NCBI RefSeq assembly: GCF_001665875.1
Contig: NZ_LZTA01000102.1
Coordinates: 1 to 64,000, forward strand
DNA: 64,000 bases
Direction of reading: 5' to 3'
DNA from: Mycobacterium sp. 852002-40037_SCH5390672
GTDB lineage: Bacteria; Actinomycetota; Actinomycetes; Mycobacteriales; Mycobacteriaceae
The position numbers and the translations under genes were made by a program. The notes beneath the pieces were generated by a model. That model was not told where the DNA came from and did not search any database. It saw nothing but the letters and a program-made list of their open reading frames with translations. Below are positions 57,240 through 64,000 of the stretch, one piece after another (position 1 is the first letter of the stretch; each line of letters starts with the position of its first letter).

Positions 57240-58301
57240 ATGTCCGAAAAGGTTCTGGTTACTGGGGGTTTCGGTCTCGTCGGATCCCAAACGGTGCGCC
57301 GGCTGGTTGCCGACGGCCATCGCGTGGCCGCGACCGACCTGGGCACTACCGCCCAGCGCAAAGCCGCGAGTTCGCTGCCGGCCGGCGCCGAAGCGCACTG
57401 GGCGGATCTGACCGACCCGGGCCAGGTTGATCGCCTGCTCGCCGAAACGTCGCCCACGGCCATCGTTCACCTGGCCGCGGTGATCCCGCCGGTGATTTAT
57501 CGCCAGCGCGCGCTGGGGCGCCGCGTCAACGTCGACGCGACCGTCACGTTGCTGCACGCGGCGCAGTCGCGGCCACGTCCGGTGCGGTTCATTCAGGCGT
57601 CGAGCAACGCCGTGTACGGCGCACGCAACCCACACCGCCATCACGAGCTGTTACGCCCGGACTCCCCGATCAACCCGGCCGACCTCTACGGCGCCCACAA
57701 GGCCGAAGCGGAACGGCACATTCGATCCTCGGATCTCGACTGGGTCGTCTTGCGCCTGGCCGGGGTGATGAGTGTGGAACCGGACGCGATGCCGTTCAGT
57801 GTCGGTGCGTTGTTCTTCGAAAGCGCCCTGCCGACCGATGGCCGCATTCACACCGTCGACGTACGCGACGTCGCACGCGCGTTCGCTGCGGCGGTCACCG
57901 CCGACGTCGCCGGCGAGACGCTGCTGATAGCCGGTGATGAGTCGCACCGGCTTCGGCAGGGGGAGGTCGGCAAGGCGCTGGCGGCCGCGCGTGGTCTGGT
58001 CGACGTCTTGCCCGGGGGCCGCCCCGGCGATCCGGACAGCGATGACGACTGGTTTGTCACGGACTGGATGGACACCGATCGCGCCCAACAGGTTCTGCAA
58101 TTCCAGCACCACTCGTGGCCGGACATGCTCACCGAGATGCGAGCCGCGGCCGGGTGGCGGCGCTACCCGATGCGGCTGATCTCGCCGTTTGCGCGGCGGT
58201 TCCTGAAAAGTCGTGCGGCCTATCGGGATACGCCCGGACGCTACGCCGACCCGTGGGGTGCGATCCGGACCAAGTTGGGCGAGCCGCGCCCGGATGCCTG
58301 A
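57240..58301 (+). CDS. NAD-dependent epimerase/dehydratase
   Basis: 353 residues. Extended-SDR cofactor motif VTGGFGLVGSQTVRRLVADGH (residues 7-27), ATDLGTT, AIVHLAAVIPP, catalytic QASSNAVYG and DLYGAHKAEAE (Tyr-Lys), then LRLAGVMS. Its C-terminal 80 residues carry RRFLKSRAAYRDTPGRYADPWGA, not typical sugar-epimerase sequence. Substrate may be a nucleotide sugar or a 3-beta-hydroxysteroid-like molecule. Divergent from the acyltransferase. Confidence 0.88.
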   Translation: MSEKVLVTGGFGLVGSQTVRRLVADGHRVAATDLGTTAQRKAASSLPAGAEAHWADLTDPGQVDRLLAETSPTAIVHLAAVIPPVIYRQRALGRRVNVDATVTLLHAAQSRPRPVRFIQASSNAVYGARNPHRHHELLRPDSPINPADLYGAHKAEAERHIRSSDLDWVVLRLAGVMSVEPDAMPFSVGALFFESALPTDGRIHTVDVRDVARAFAAAVTADVAGETLLIAGDESHRLRQGEVGKALAAARGLVDVLPGGRPGDPDSDDDWFVTDWMDTDRAQQVLQFQHHSWPDMLTEMRAAAGWRRYPMRLISPFARRFLKSRAAYRDTPGRYADPWGAIRTKLGEPRPDA

Positions 58302-58335
58302 GACCGCACGAACCGATAGGTAGACCGCCGCGACG

Positions 58336-58803
58336 TCAGCCGGCGTCGAGCAGCAAGGGTCGTTCCGTGGAAGGCGATTCGTCGGCGGGGCTCAACCCCT
58401 CGAAGAGCTCGGTGGCGTCCGCAATGGTCCGGTCGACGAAGGCAGCGAAATCGCTGAAGGAGACGTCGTTTCGGATCCATTGCGACTTGCGGGCCACCAC
58501 GCCGATGCGCTGCGGATCGGACGAACCGTGCACAATCGCGGTGACCTGGCGGTCGTGACGGTTCCATCTGTCGGAGAAGTACGTCAGCCAGGGGCGGTCG
58601 GCCGCCGGGAAATAACACCCGGGGCTGACGCGGATGATCAACACGTCATCGTGTGCGGGCGAAACCTCGAAGTGAATGTGCAAGCGCCGCGGAGCGCTGG
58701 TGACGAAGAAGTATTCGCCGTCGTGGTGACCACGAAAATAACGCCGCCCGCGGGTGCGCAGGTAACGTTCGACCAGGTTCGCGCACAGCTGCTCACTCGT
58801 CAT
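58336..58803 (-). CDS. Hypothetical protein, YbjN-like fold suspected
   Basis: 155 residues from ATG 58803 (MTSEQLCANLVERYLRTRGRRYF). The pattern HDGEYFFVTSAPRRLHIHFEVSPAHDDVLIIRVSPGCYFPAADRPWLTYFSDRWNR ... QWIRNDVSFSDFAAFVDRTIADATELFEGLSP resembles YbjN/secretion-chaperone-like domains of actinobacteria. No signal or membrane segment. Ligand and function are unknown; the family call is by pattern only. Confidence 0.65.
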   Translation of the reverse strand: MTSEQLCANLVERYLRTRGRRYFRGHHDGEYFFVTSAPRRLHIHFEVSPAHDDVLIIRVSPGCYFPAADRPWLTYFSDRWNRHDRQVTAIVHGSSDPQRIGVVARKSQWIRNDVSFSDFAAFVDRTIADATELFEGLSPADESPSTERPLLLDAG

Positions 58804-58919
58804 GAGTTAAATTGTGTGCCCTGTGACTTTGGGAATGCTTGGAGCCAAGCGATGCGGCACCGAAGAATCTGTTGAGAATTCGCTGAGCGAACCGCCGGGC
58901 AGATATTTCGGCGCCGCAC

Positions 58920-59747
58920 TCAGGTCGGTTCGCACCGTTCCACGATGCCGGCGCCGGGACCGGGCACCGTGCGCGGCAAACTGACCGAAAACCTGTACCG
59001 CTCGGGGCGATAGTGGAACTCCACCACCTCCAGAGGCCTGTCGTCATTTCCGTAGCTGGTGCGTTCGAGAACCAGCACCGGAGACCCCAGCGGCAGATTC
59101 AGGGCGCCGGCCACTTCCAGCGACGCGCCGGCCGCATGAATCTCATAGTTGGCCCGCGAGATGGGAACGTCCAGTCGCCGCTCCCACATGGTGTAGGTGC
59201 TTTCCATCGCCTGCGCGGTCTGCTCGTCGCTCGCGCCCTTCAGCAGCGGCTCCACGGCTTTGCCCAATCCCGTTGGCAGGTAGGCAATCATCAGGGCGAG
59301 GGGCTGCTCGCCGTCGCGAAAGCGCCTGTGCACACACAGGACTTTCGACAGGCCCAGTGTTTCGGCAATTCGTTGCGGTGCGTCTTCGACGCGATGCGAC
59401 AGGACGTCGACGTTGGGCGTTATCCCGGATCCGGCCAGTACCTCGGTGATGGTGCGTACGCCGGGTCCGAGTTCTTGTTTGACCGGGTTGGCCACGAACG
59501 TACCCAGGCCCTGCTTTCGTACCAGCCATCCTTGGCGTTCGAGTAACCCGACCGCCGCACGCACGGTTACCCGGCTCACGCGGGTGCGATCGATGAGTTC
59601 CCGCTCGGTGGGCAATCGCGCGCCGCGGGGCAGCCGCTGTTTGACGATGGCCGCCTTGAGGGCTTCGGCGAGTTGGGTGCTGGCCGGCACGCTGCCGCGC
59701 GAAATTCGCAGGTCGGCAACGTCGAGATCCAGGTGATCAGAGGCCAC
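58920..59747 (-). CDS. GntR-family regulator with UTRA domain (HutC type)
   Basis: 275 residues, GTG start. N-terminal wHTH: LAEALKAAIVKQRLPRGARLPTERELIDRTRVSRVTVRAAVGLLERQGWLVRKQGLGTFVAN; then a UTRA ligand domain (about residues 100-260) with RVEDAPQRIAETLGLSKVLCVHRRFRDGEQPLALMIAYLP, and VLVLERTSYGNDDRPLEVVEFHYRPERYRF at the end. Divergent from the VOC gene with about 145 bases between, so it may control it. The ligand is likely a small acid or amino-acid-like compound. Confidence 0.92.
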   Translation of the reverse strand: MASDHLDLDVADLRISRGSVPASTQLAEALKAAIVKQRLPRGARLPTERELIDRTRVSRVTVRAAVGLLERQGWLVRKQGLGTFVANPVKQELGPGVRTITEVLAGSGITPNVDVLSHRVEDAPQRIAETLGLSKVLCVHRRFRDGEQPLALMIAYLPTGLGKAVEPLLKGASDEQTAQAMESTYTMWERRLDVPISRANYEIHAAGASLEVAGALNLPLGSPVLVLERTSYGNDDRPLEVVEFHYRPERYRFSVSLPRTVPGPGAGIVERCEPT

Positions 59748-59756
59748 GAGATGTAT

Positions 59757-59768
59757 TAAAACGTTCTA
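59757..59768. promoter_or_regulatory. Possible operator next to the GntR start
   Basis: TAAAACGTTCTA is an inverted repeat with one mismatch, nine bases before the GntR-gene start and in the gap shared with the VOC gene. It could be the GntR target or part of an AT-rich promoter. Confidence 0.25.
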
Positions 59769-59892
59769 TGCGCGGCGCGTAAAGCAATGCGTCCCCGTGT
59801 CGGCGGCCCGACGACCGGATTAGTCTGGTAGCGAATGCTTTTCGCGCGTTCACAGACGGTTGGACCGTTTGCGCGGGTCAGGAGGATTAGAG

Positions 59893-60429
59893 TTGCCGAT
59901 CACCGTGGAACGGTTCGACCACATTGTCTTGAACTGCAGAGACGTTGACGCCACCGCCGCGTGGTATGAGCGGGTGCTAGGCATGCGGCGTCAGACGTTT
60001 GGGCCGTCGCAAAGAACGGCGCTGTGCTTCGGGGATCAGAAGATCAATCTGCGGCCTGTCGGCGCGTTAACCGACGATCCCGACTGGTTCACCGGGTCCG
60101 TCGAAGCGGCCGGTTCCGAAGACCTGTGCTTCGTGACCAGCGCCAGGCCGGATGACGTTCGCGCCCATCTCGCTGCGTGTGGGGTGGACGTGATCTCCGG
60201 GCCGGTGACCAAGGTGGGGGCGCTGGGTGCGATGACCTCGCACTACTGCCGTGACGTCGACGGGAACCTGATCGAGGTCGCCGTTTACCCAGGACCGGCC
60301 AGCGGATACAGGGCGGGAAGATTGATCACGATGGCTTCTTGGGTGCTGCGGGCGATCACGACCTCGGCGGTGGTGTTGGGGTCGGGATTTTCCTCACGGT
60401 GCGGCAGATACGGCGGGATGAAGACGTAA
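59893..60429 (+). CDS. VOC/glyoxalase-family protein with atypical tail
   Basis: 178 residues from a TTG at 59893 with a perfect AGGAGG (59880-59885) seven bases upstream. The vicinal-oxygen-chelate domain is complete by about residue 137: FDHIVLNCRDVDATAAWYERVLGM, FGPSQRTALCFGDQKINL, HYCRDVDGNLIEVAVYPGP, with metal His and Glu. The last 40-45 codons, from about 60300, run antisense through the convergent cupin gene and do not look like VOC sequence. The natural stop may have been lost or frameshifted. Bleomycin-resistance/dioxygenase-type; substrate unknown. Confidence 0.82.
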   Translation: MPITVERFDHIVLNCRDVDATAAWYERVLGMRRQTFGPSQRTALCFGDQKINLRPVGALTDDPDWFTGSVEAAGSEDLCFVTSARPDDVRAHLAACGVDVISGPVTKVGALGAMTSHYCRDVDGNLIEVAVYPGPASGYRAGRLITMASWVLRAITTSAVVLGSGFSSRCGRYGGMKT

Positions 60430-60752
60430 TCGCCGGGTGCGGCGGCGATGCGAACCTCGTCGGTGCCGTCGTGAAAGACGAACTCAGGGTTGCCGCTTCG
60501 TACATAGATGGCGGTTTCCGATTCACCGTGATGGTGGTTGTCCGAAGCCGATTGCGGCGACGCGTGTGTCTCGCCCATCCAGAGCTTCTCCGCACCGACC
60601 GACCGGCCGGACAGGGCGGCGAAGCGCCGCAGCCCCTCAGACTGTGCGGTGTCGGGGCTGATCTCCGACGCCTTGATGTGCCGTACCCGGTTGCGCGCGG
60701 CCGGTGTCGCCGTGTCGTCGAAGTCTGGATGGAATCCGTCTGAAGTGGCCAT
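60285..60752 (-). CDS. Cupin-domain protein
   Basis: 155 residues. Cupin motif 1 DNHHHGESETAIYVRSG (three His and a Glu for metal) and motif 2 PGDYVFIPPYLPHREENP. Preceded by VRHIKASEISPDTAQSEGLRRFAALSG. It ends inside the VOC reading frame on the other strand (145-base overlap). Its ATG is four bases from the stop of the flavoprotein gene upstream, so they are one transcript. Likely a metal-dependent enzyme or small-ligand binder. Confidence 0.87.
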   Translation of the reverse strand: MATSDGFHPDFDDTATPAARNRVRHIKASEISPDTAQSEGLRRFAALSGRSVGAEKLWMGETHASPQSASDNHHHGESETAIYVRSGNPEFVFHDGTDEVRIAAAPGDYVFIPPYLPHREENPDPNTTAEVVIARSTQEAIVINLPALYPLAGPG

Positions 60753-60755
60753 CGG

Positions 60756-62213
60756 TCAATTATCGTCCGGCCCGTCCCGATACGCCTCGAGCAGTCTGAG
60801 CCACAGCTCGCTGATGGTCGGGAAGCACGGCACTGCGTGCCACAACCGGTCGATGGGCACCTGGCCGGCGACGGCGATGGTGGCCGAGTGGAGCAACTCG
60901 GTCACGCCCGGGCCGACCATGGTGACGCCGAGCAGGTGGGCGCGATCCGCGTCGACCACCATCCGCGCGCGGCCCGTGTAGCCGTCCGCATAAAGCTTGG
61001 CCCCCATCACCACGTCACCGATTTCGATATCGACTGTGCGGACTCGGTATCCGGCTTGTTCGGCTTGCTGAGCCGTCAGCCCGACCGCGGCGGCTTCGGG
61101 GTCGGTGAAGAAGGCTTGCGGCACCGCATGATGATCGGCGGTCGTGGCATGCGCACCCCACGGTTTGGTGTCCAACGGCTTTCCGGCTGCGCGGGCGCCG
61201 ATGGCCGTACCGGCGATGCGGCCCTGATATTTTCCCTGGTGGGTGAGCAGGGCCCGGTGGTTGACGTCGCCCGCCGCGTAGAGCCAGCCGTCCTCGACGG
61301 CGCCGCGCACCAGGCAGGTGTCGTCCACATCGAGCCAGCTGCCAGGGCTTAATCCCACTGTCTCCAAGCCGATGTCGTCGGTCAGCGGAGCACGACCGGT
61401 GGCGAAGAGCACCTCGTTGACCCGCAACTCGGTGCCGTCGTCCAACTCCAGGACAACGTGGGATTCGTCCGGTCGGCCCAGCGCCCGAACCGAAACCCCT
61501 TGCCGCACGTCGACGCCGCCCTCGACGAGGCCGCGGCCGATCAGTTCACCCACGAAGGGCTCCATCCGGGGCAGCACTGCCGAACCTCGAACCAGCAGCG
61601 TTACTTGGGAGCCCAAACCCTGCCACGCCGTGGCCATTTCGACACCCACGCCCCCGGCGCCCACGATAGCCAACCGCATCGGGACCGCGCTGCTATCGGT
61701 GGCCTGCCGGTTGGTCCATGGCTTCGCCTCGGCGACGCCTGGCAGATCGGGCAAGGCTGAGCGACTTCCGGTACAGACGACCACCGCGTGCCGTGCCGTC
61801 AGTGCCAGGCGACTGCCGTCGCCGTCGGTGACCACGACGCGGCGCGGACCGTCCAATCGCCCATGTCCCCGTATCAGGGTCGCGCCGATGCCGCTCACCC
61901 AGTCGGCCTGGCCGCTGTCGTCCCAGTCGCTGACATAGCGGTTGCGGCGGCCGAACACGCCGTCGGCGTTGAGGGTCCCCGTGACCGCCTCTCGCGCGCC
62001 GTCGACCCGGCGAGTATCGGAAAGCGCAATGACGGGGCGCAGCAGCGCTTTACTGGGCACGCACGCCCAATACGAGCACTCCCCGCCGACGAGTTCACGC
62101 TCGACCAGCGCAACACGCAGTCCGGCGGCCTGGGCGCGTTCGGCGGCATTTTGGCCGATCGGTCCGGCTCCGAGCACCACGACGTCGAAGTCGCCTCCGC
62201 CCTCTGTCGCCAT
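60756..62213 (-). CDS. FAD-dependent pyridine nucleotide-disulfide oxidoreductase
   Basis: 485 residues. FAD motif VVVLGAGPIGQNAAERAQAAGLRVALVE, redox-active pair in VGGECSYWACVPSKALLRP (CX4C), NAD(P) motif LAIVGAGGVGVEMATAWQGLGSQVTLL, FATGRAPLTDDIGLETVGL, AAGDVNHRALLTHQGKYQG, and dimer-domain end LWHAVPCFPTISELWLRLLEAY carrying the His/Glu pair. Dihydrolipoamide dehydrogenase/mercuric reductase superfamily, in the group with CSYWAC in place of CLNxGC. Cytoplasmic homodimer; disulfide substrate unknown. Upstream of the cupin and 47 bases after the HAD gene, same strand. Confidence 0.92.
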   Translation of the reverse strand: MATEGGGDFDVVVLGAGPIGQNAAERAQAAGLRVALVERELVGGECSYWACVPSKALLRPVIALSDTRRVDGAREAVTGTLNADGVFGRRNRYVSDWDDSGQADWVSGIGATLIRGHGRLDGPRRVVVTDGDGSRLALTARHAVVVCTGSRSALPDLPGVAEAKPWTNRQATDSSAVPMRLAIVGAGGVGVEMATAWQGLGSQVTLLVRGSAVLPRMEPFVGELIGRGLVEGGVDVRQGVSVRALGRPDESHVVLELDDGTELRVNEVLFATGRAPLTDDIGLETVGLSPGSWLDVDDTCLVRGAVEDGWLYAAGDVNHRALLTHQGKYQGRIAGTAIGARAAGKPLDTKPWGAHATTADHHAVPQAFFTDPEAAAVGLTAQQAEQAGYRVRTVDIEIGDVVMGAKLYADGYTGRARMVVDADRAHLLGVTMVGPGVTELLHSATIAVAGQVPIDRLWHAVPCFPTISELWLRLLEAYRDGPDDN

Positions 62214-62260
62214 GGTCGATGATCCTTTCGCTTGGTGGTCACGGCGCCGAGGGCGCCGTC

Positions 62261-62962
62261 TCAGTACTCAGCGGATCCGTTGATGAGTTGCTCGGCGAGC
62301 TGGCGCACGTCACTGACGACGATATTCGGCTGTGACAGACCGTCCACCGGCAGCGGTGCGTTGCCGCGCCGGGTGATCAGGGCTCCACTGAATCCGACAT
62401 TTTGCGCACCGATGGTGTCCCACACGTGCGCGGCCACCATCATGCAGTCAGCCGGAGCCACCCCGAGTGTCTCGCATACCGAGCGATACACCCCGGGCGA
62501 CGGCTTGAAGGCGCTGCGTGCATCGACGCTCAGTTGGTGTTCGAAAAAGTCGCCCAGTCCCGAATGTTGCAGTGCCGTCGGGCCATCCGGGTTGGGCGGG
62601 GAGTTGGTCAGGGCCACCAGCCGAAAACCGTTGTCACGCAGGGCGACAAGTCCATGGGTGGCGTCGGGGTGCGCCGGCATGGTGAGCAGTTCTGCCTTCA
62701 GGCGGTCCAGATCGTCTTGGGTTACATCCACTTGGTAGATCTCGCCCAGCATGCGCAGCACCCCTTGGGCGAGCACCGGAAACGTCACGTAGTTGTCGGC
62801 AAGTGTGATGGCCATCGAGTACATGACCAGTTGCGCGAACCATTCCCGCAGCATTCGTTCATCGCCGAACAGCTGCTTGAAAAGCGGCGCCATGGACTCG
62901 ATATCGAGCAGAGTCTCGTTGACGTCGAAGACGAGGACGGACGGCACGGAGGTGGTTGTCAT
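62261..62962 (-). CDS. Haloacid dehalogenase type II (HAD family)
   Basis: 233 residues. HAD motifs: I in LVFDVNETLLDIES (nucleophile Asp 12), II in RLVALTNSPPNP, III Lys in SAFKPSPGVYRSV, IV in CMMVAAHVWDTIGAQNVGF. The DVNETLLD plus four-helix cap fits L-2-haloacid dehalogenases, which release halide from 2-halo acids, though relatives act on phosphates. The ATG overlaps the stop of the truncated dehydrogenase upstream. Confidence 0.9.
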   Translation of the reverse strand: MTTTSVPSVLVFDVNETLLDIESMAPLFKQLFGDERMLREWFAQLVMYSMAITLADNYVTFPVLAQGVLRMLGEIYQVDVTQDDLDRLKAELLTMPAHPDATHGLVALRDNGFRLVALTNSPPNPDGPTALQHSGLGDFFEHQLSVDARSAFKPSPGVYRSVCETLGVAPADCMMVAAHVWDTIGAQNVGFSGALITRRGNAPLPVDGLSQPNIVVSDVRQLAEQLINGSAEY

Positions 62963-63435
62963 GGCTGGTGCTCAACGTTCTTTCGTTGCGGTATGTCCGG
63001 TCGTAGATACCCCACGAGGCACAACACAATCAGCGACATCGCCACGACATTCGCGGCGCGTACGCGAGTGTATTGCGCGTAGCTGCCATTGATGGTTCGG
63101 CCGAGGCCTCCCATGAGCGCGGCCACCTTGGCGCCCACCGGGAACTCGCCGCCCGGACACGAGTCGACGATGCCGACACATTCGATCCCGCTGACCTCGG
63201 CCGCCTCCGCCCATTCGCCGCGACGCATATGGATCTCGGCGTGATTGATGCCGAAACCCTTTACCGCGATGACGACTTCGCCGTCTTTGGGCAGCGGCTT
63301 GGGGATGTCGGTGTAGACCAGGCTCTCCAGACCGCCGAACTTCTCCAGGATGATCGCCCGCATGGTTTGCCCACCGGGTTGCTCGCGTACGACTGCCGGC
63401 GCCGTTGGCAGCTGAGGTGACTCGAGCATGGACAT
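62959..63435 (-). pseudogene. Truncated medium-chain dehydrogenase/quinone reductase
   Basis: 158 codons. After a 24-residue leader, MRAIILEKFGGLESLVYTDIPKPLPKDGEVVIAVKGFGINHAEIHMRRGEW and VSGIECVGIVDS are the GroES-like half of a zinc-free NADPH:quinone reductase type. At about residue 128 (GSYAQYTRVRAANVVA) homology ends and a foreign hydrophobic tail (MSLIVLCLVGYLRPDIPQRKN) follows to the stop. The cofactor domain of about 190 residues is missing, so no dehydrogenase activity is expected. The stop overlaps the HAD start, so it could still act as a leader for that gene. Confidence 0.7.
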
Positions 63436-63485
63436 CGACTGCCTCTTCCAAAACGTTGGCGGGCGACGACGCCGGGTGGCGCCGC

Positions 63486-63521
63486 AACATAATAATGGGC
63501 CAACTGACCCATTATTATGTT
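63486..63521. promoter_or_regulatory. Long palindrome, likely TetR operator
   Basis: Arms AACATAATAATGGG and CCCATTATTATGTT are exact complements over 14 bases with an eight-base spacer. AT-rich in a GC-rich genome, it lies 51 bases upstream of the truncated dehydrogenase start and 36 bases after the stop of a TetR gene on the same strand. That place and size suit the operator of this TetR protein. Confidence 0.65.
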
Positions 63522-63556
63522 CTTATGTGCCCGCTATGTCCAGCGGATGTCACCGG

Positions 63557-64000
63557 TCAGGATTTGCGCTGACCGCGAGACGACCCGGATCGGCCCTTGC
63601 GCGACCGGGCTTGAACCGCGAAACAGCGCACGTAGTCGACGGCGGCATTGACGGCGGTCCGCAACGGCTGCGGATCGCCGGTGGCGTGGGTGAGCATCGC
63701 GCCGCCCTGGTGCGCGGCGACCAGCGATACGGCCAGGTGCCGCGGATCGGCTTCCGGGCGCAGGTCGCCGCGATCGCGCATCGACTCGAGGCCGGCCCGA
63801 AACAGTTCAATCCATTGGTCGTATCCGGCGGACAGGTCGTCGTGTATTTCGCTGTCGGCCTCGATCAGCTCGCCGGCCAAGGACCCGTAGACGCAACCTC
63901 CGACCCGGTAGACGGTGTCGATGTCGGACACGCAAGCATCGGCCCACGCCTGCAGGGCATCGAGGCTGTCGAGGGCGGCGAACTGCGACCGAGTGTGAAA
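63557..64000 (-). CDS. TetR-family regulator, 5' part beyond window
   Basis: The last 147 codons of a minus-strand gene entering from the right edge; the frame continues past 64000 without a start that can be trusted. The ligand domain is seen: SQFAALDSLDALQAWADACVSDIDTVYRVGGCVYGSLAGELIE, then GLESMRDRGDLRPEADPRHLAVSLVAAHQGGAMLTHATGDPQPLRTAV, typical of the TetR group with a C-terminal domain of this kind. The tail is basic (ARSRKGRSGSSRGQRKS). The DNA-binding end is outside. Its likely operator is at 63486-63521. Confidence 0.85.
   Translation of the reverse strand, partial: FHTRSQFAALDSLDALQAWADACVSDIDTVYRVGGCVYGSLAGELIEADSEIHDDLSAGYDQWIELFRAGLESMRDRGDLRPEADPRHLAVSLVAAHQGGAMLTHATGDPQPLRTAVNAAVDYVRCFAVQARSRKGRSGSSRGQRKS

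Overview
The window is GC-rich actinobacterial DNA from a mycobacterium. Many genes match Mycobacterium tuberculosis genes in sequence and order as I recall them: the end of the mce4 operon with otsA, cpsA, phoPR, cyp51 and the purine genes. It is not M. tuberculosis itself. The oligopeptidase B gene is one intact frame here (split into ptrBa/ptrBb in H37Rv), blocks that lie far apart in H37Rv are neighbours, and several genes have no counterpart I know there. A slow-growing non-tuberculous species is most likely. The left edge is a contig end: bases 6-39 are the Nextera/Tn5 sequencing adapter, not genome.

Layout. 41-3298: Mce4-associated proteins, an exported protein, otsA and a 54-residue ORF in front of it (Rv3493c-Rv3489-like order). 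3475-7736: a FetAB-type ABC pair, a crotonase and two SDRs, with a perfect KstR-type site before the first SDR. 7770-19739: cpsA, then mostly envelope and secreted proteins (TehA-type transporter, amidase, hydrolase, trypsin-like protease, LpqH-like lipoprotein, proline-rich repeat protein, lytic transglycosylase) and small hypotheticals. A tRNA-Thr(UGU) lies at 19785-19856. 19885-54763: a long block collinear with Rv0756c-Rv0788: repeat protein, phoPR, HIT and SnoaL-like proteins, adhB, ferredoxin-cyp51-SDR-cyp123-TetR, divergent aldA-SDR-dehydrogenase-CMD, purD, ggtA, esterase, TetR, DUF429, purB, cyp126, purC, ptrB, EmrB-type transporters (here a tandem pair), an FAD dehydrogenase, a metallo-beta-lactamase-fold protein, purS and purQ. 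54730-64000: accessory lipid and redox genes (WS/DGAT, acyltransferase, epimerase, GntR/UTRA and TetR regulators, VOC, cupin, flavoprotein disulfide reductase, HAD dehalogenase).

How it works together. The 23-34 kb block looks like a sterol/lipid oxidation locus around CYP51. A TetR gene heads a minus-strand run whose first three genes abut with no spacer, facing aldA. Both promoters carry the same palindrome, GGACA-N2-TGTCC, which suggests one regulator controls both arms. Five purine genes (purD, purB, purC, purS, purQ) are interspersed among P450, peptidase and efflux genes.

Decay marks: an ene-reductase remnant (23846-24136), a scar joining 5'-truncated aldo-keto reductase and MarR genes (34088-34593), and a truncated zinc-free alcohol dehydrogenase-type gene (62959-63435). 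No rRNA, CRISPR, insertion sequence, integrase or prophage was seen.
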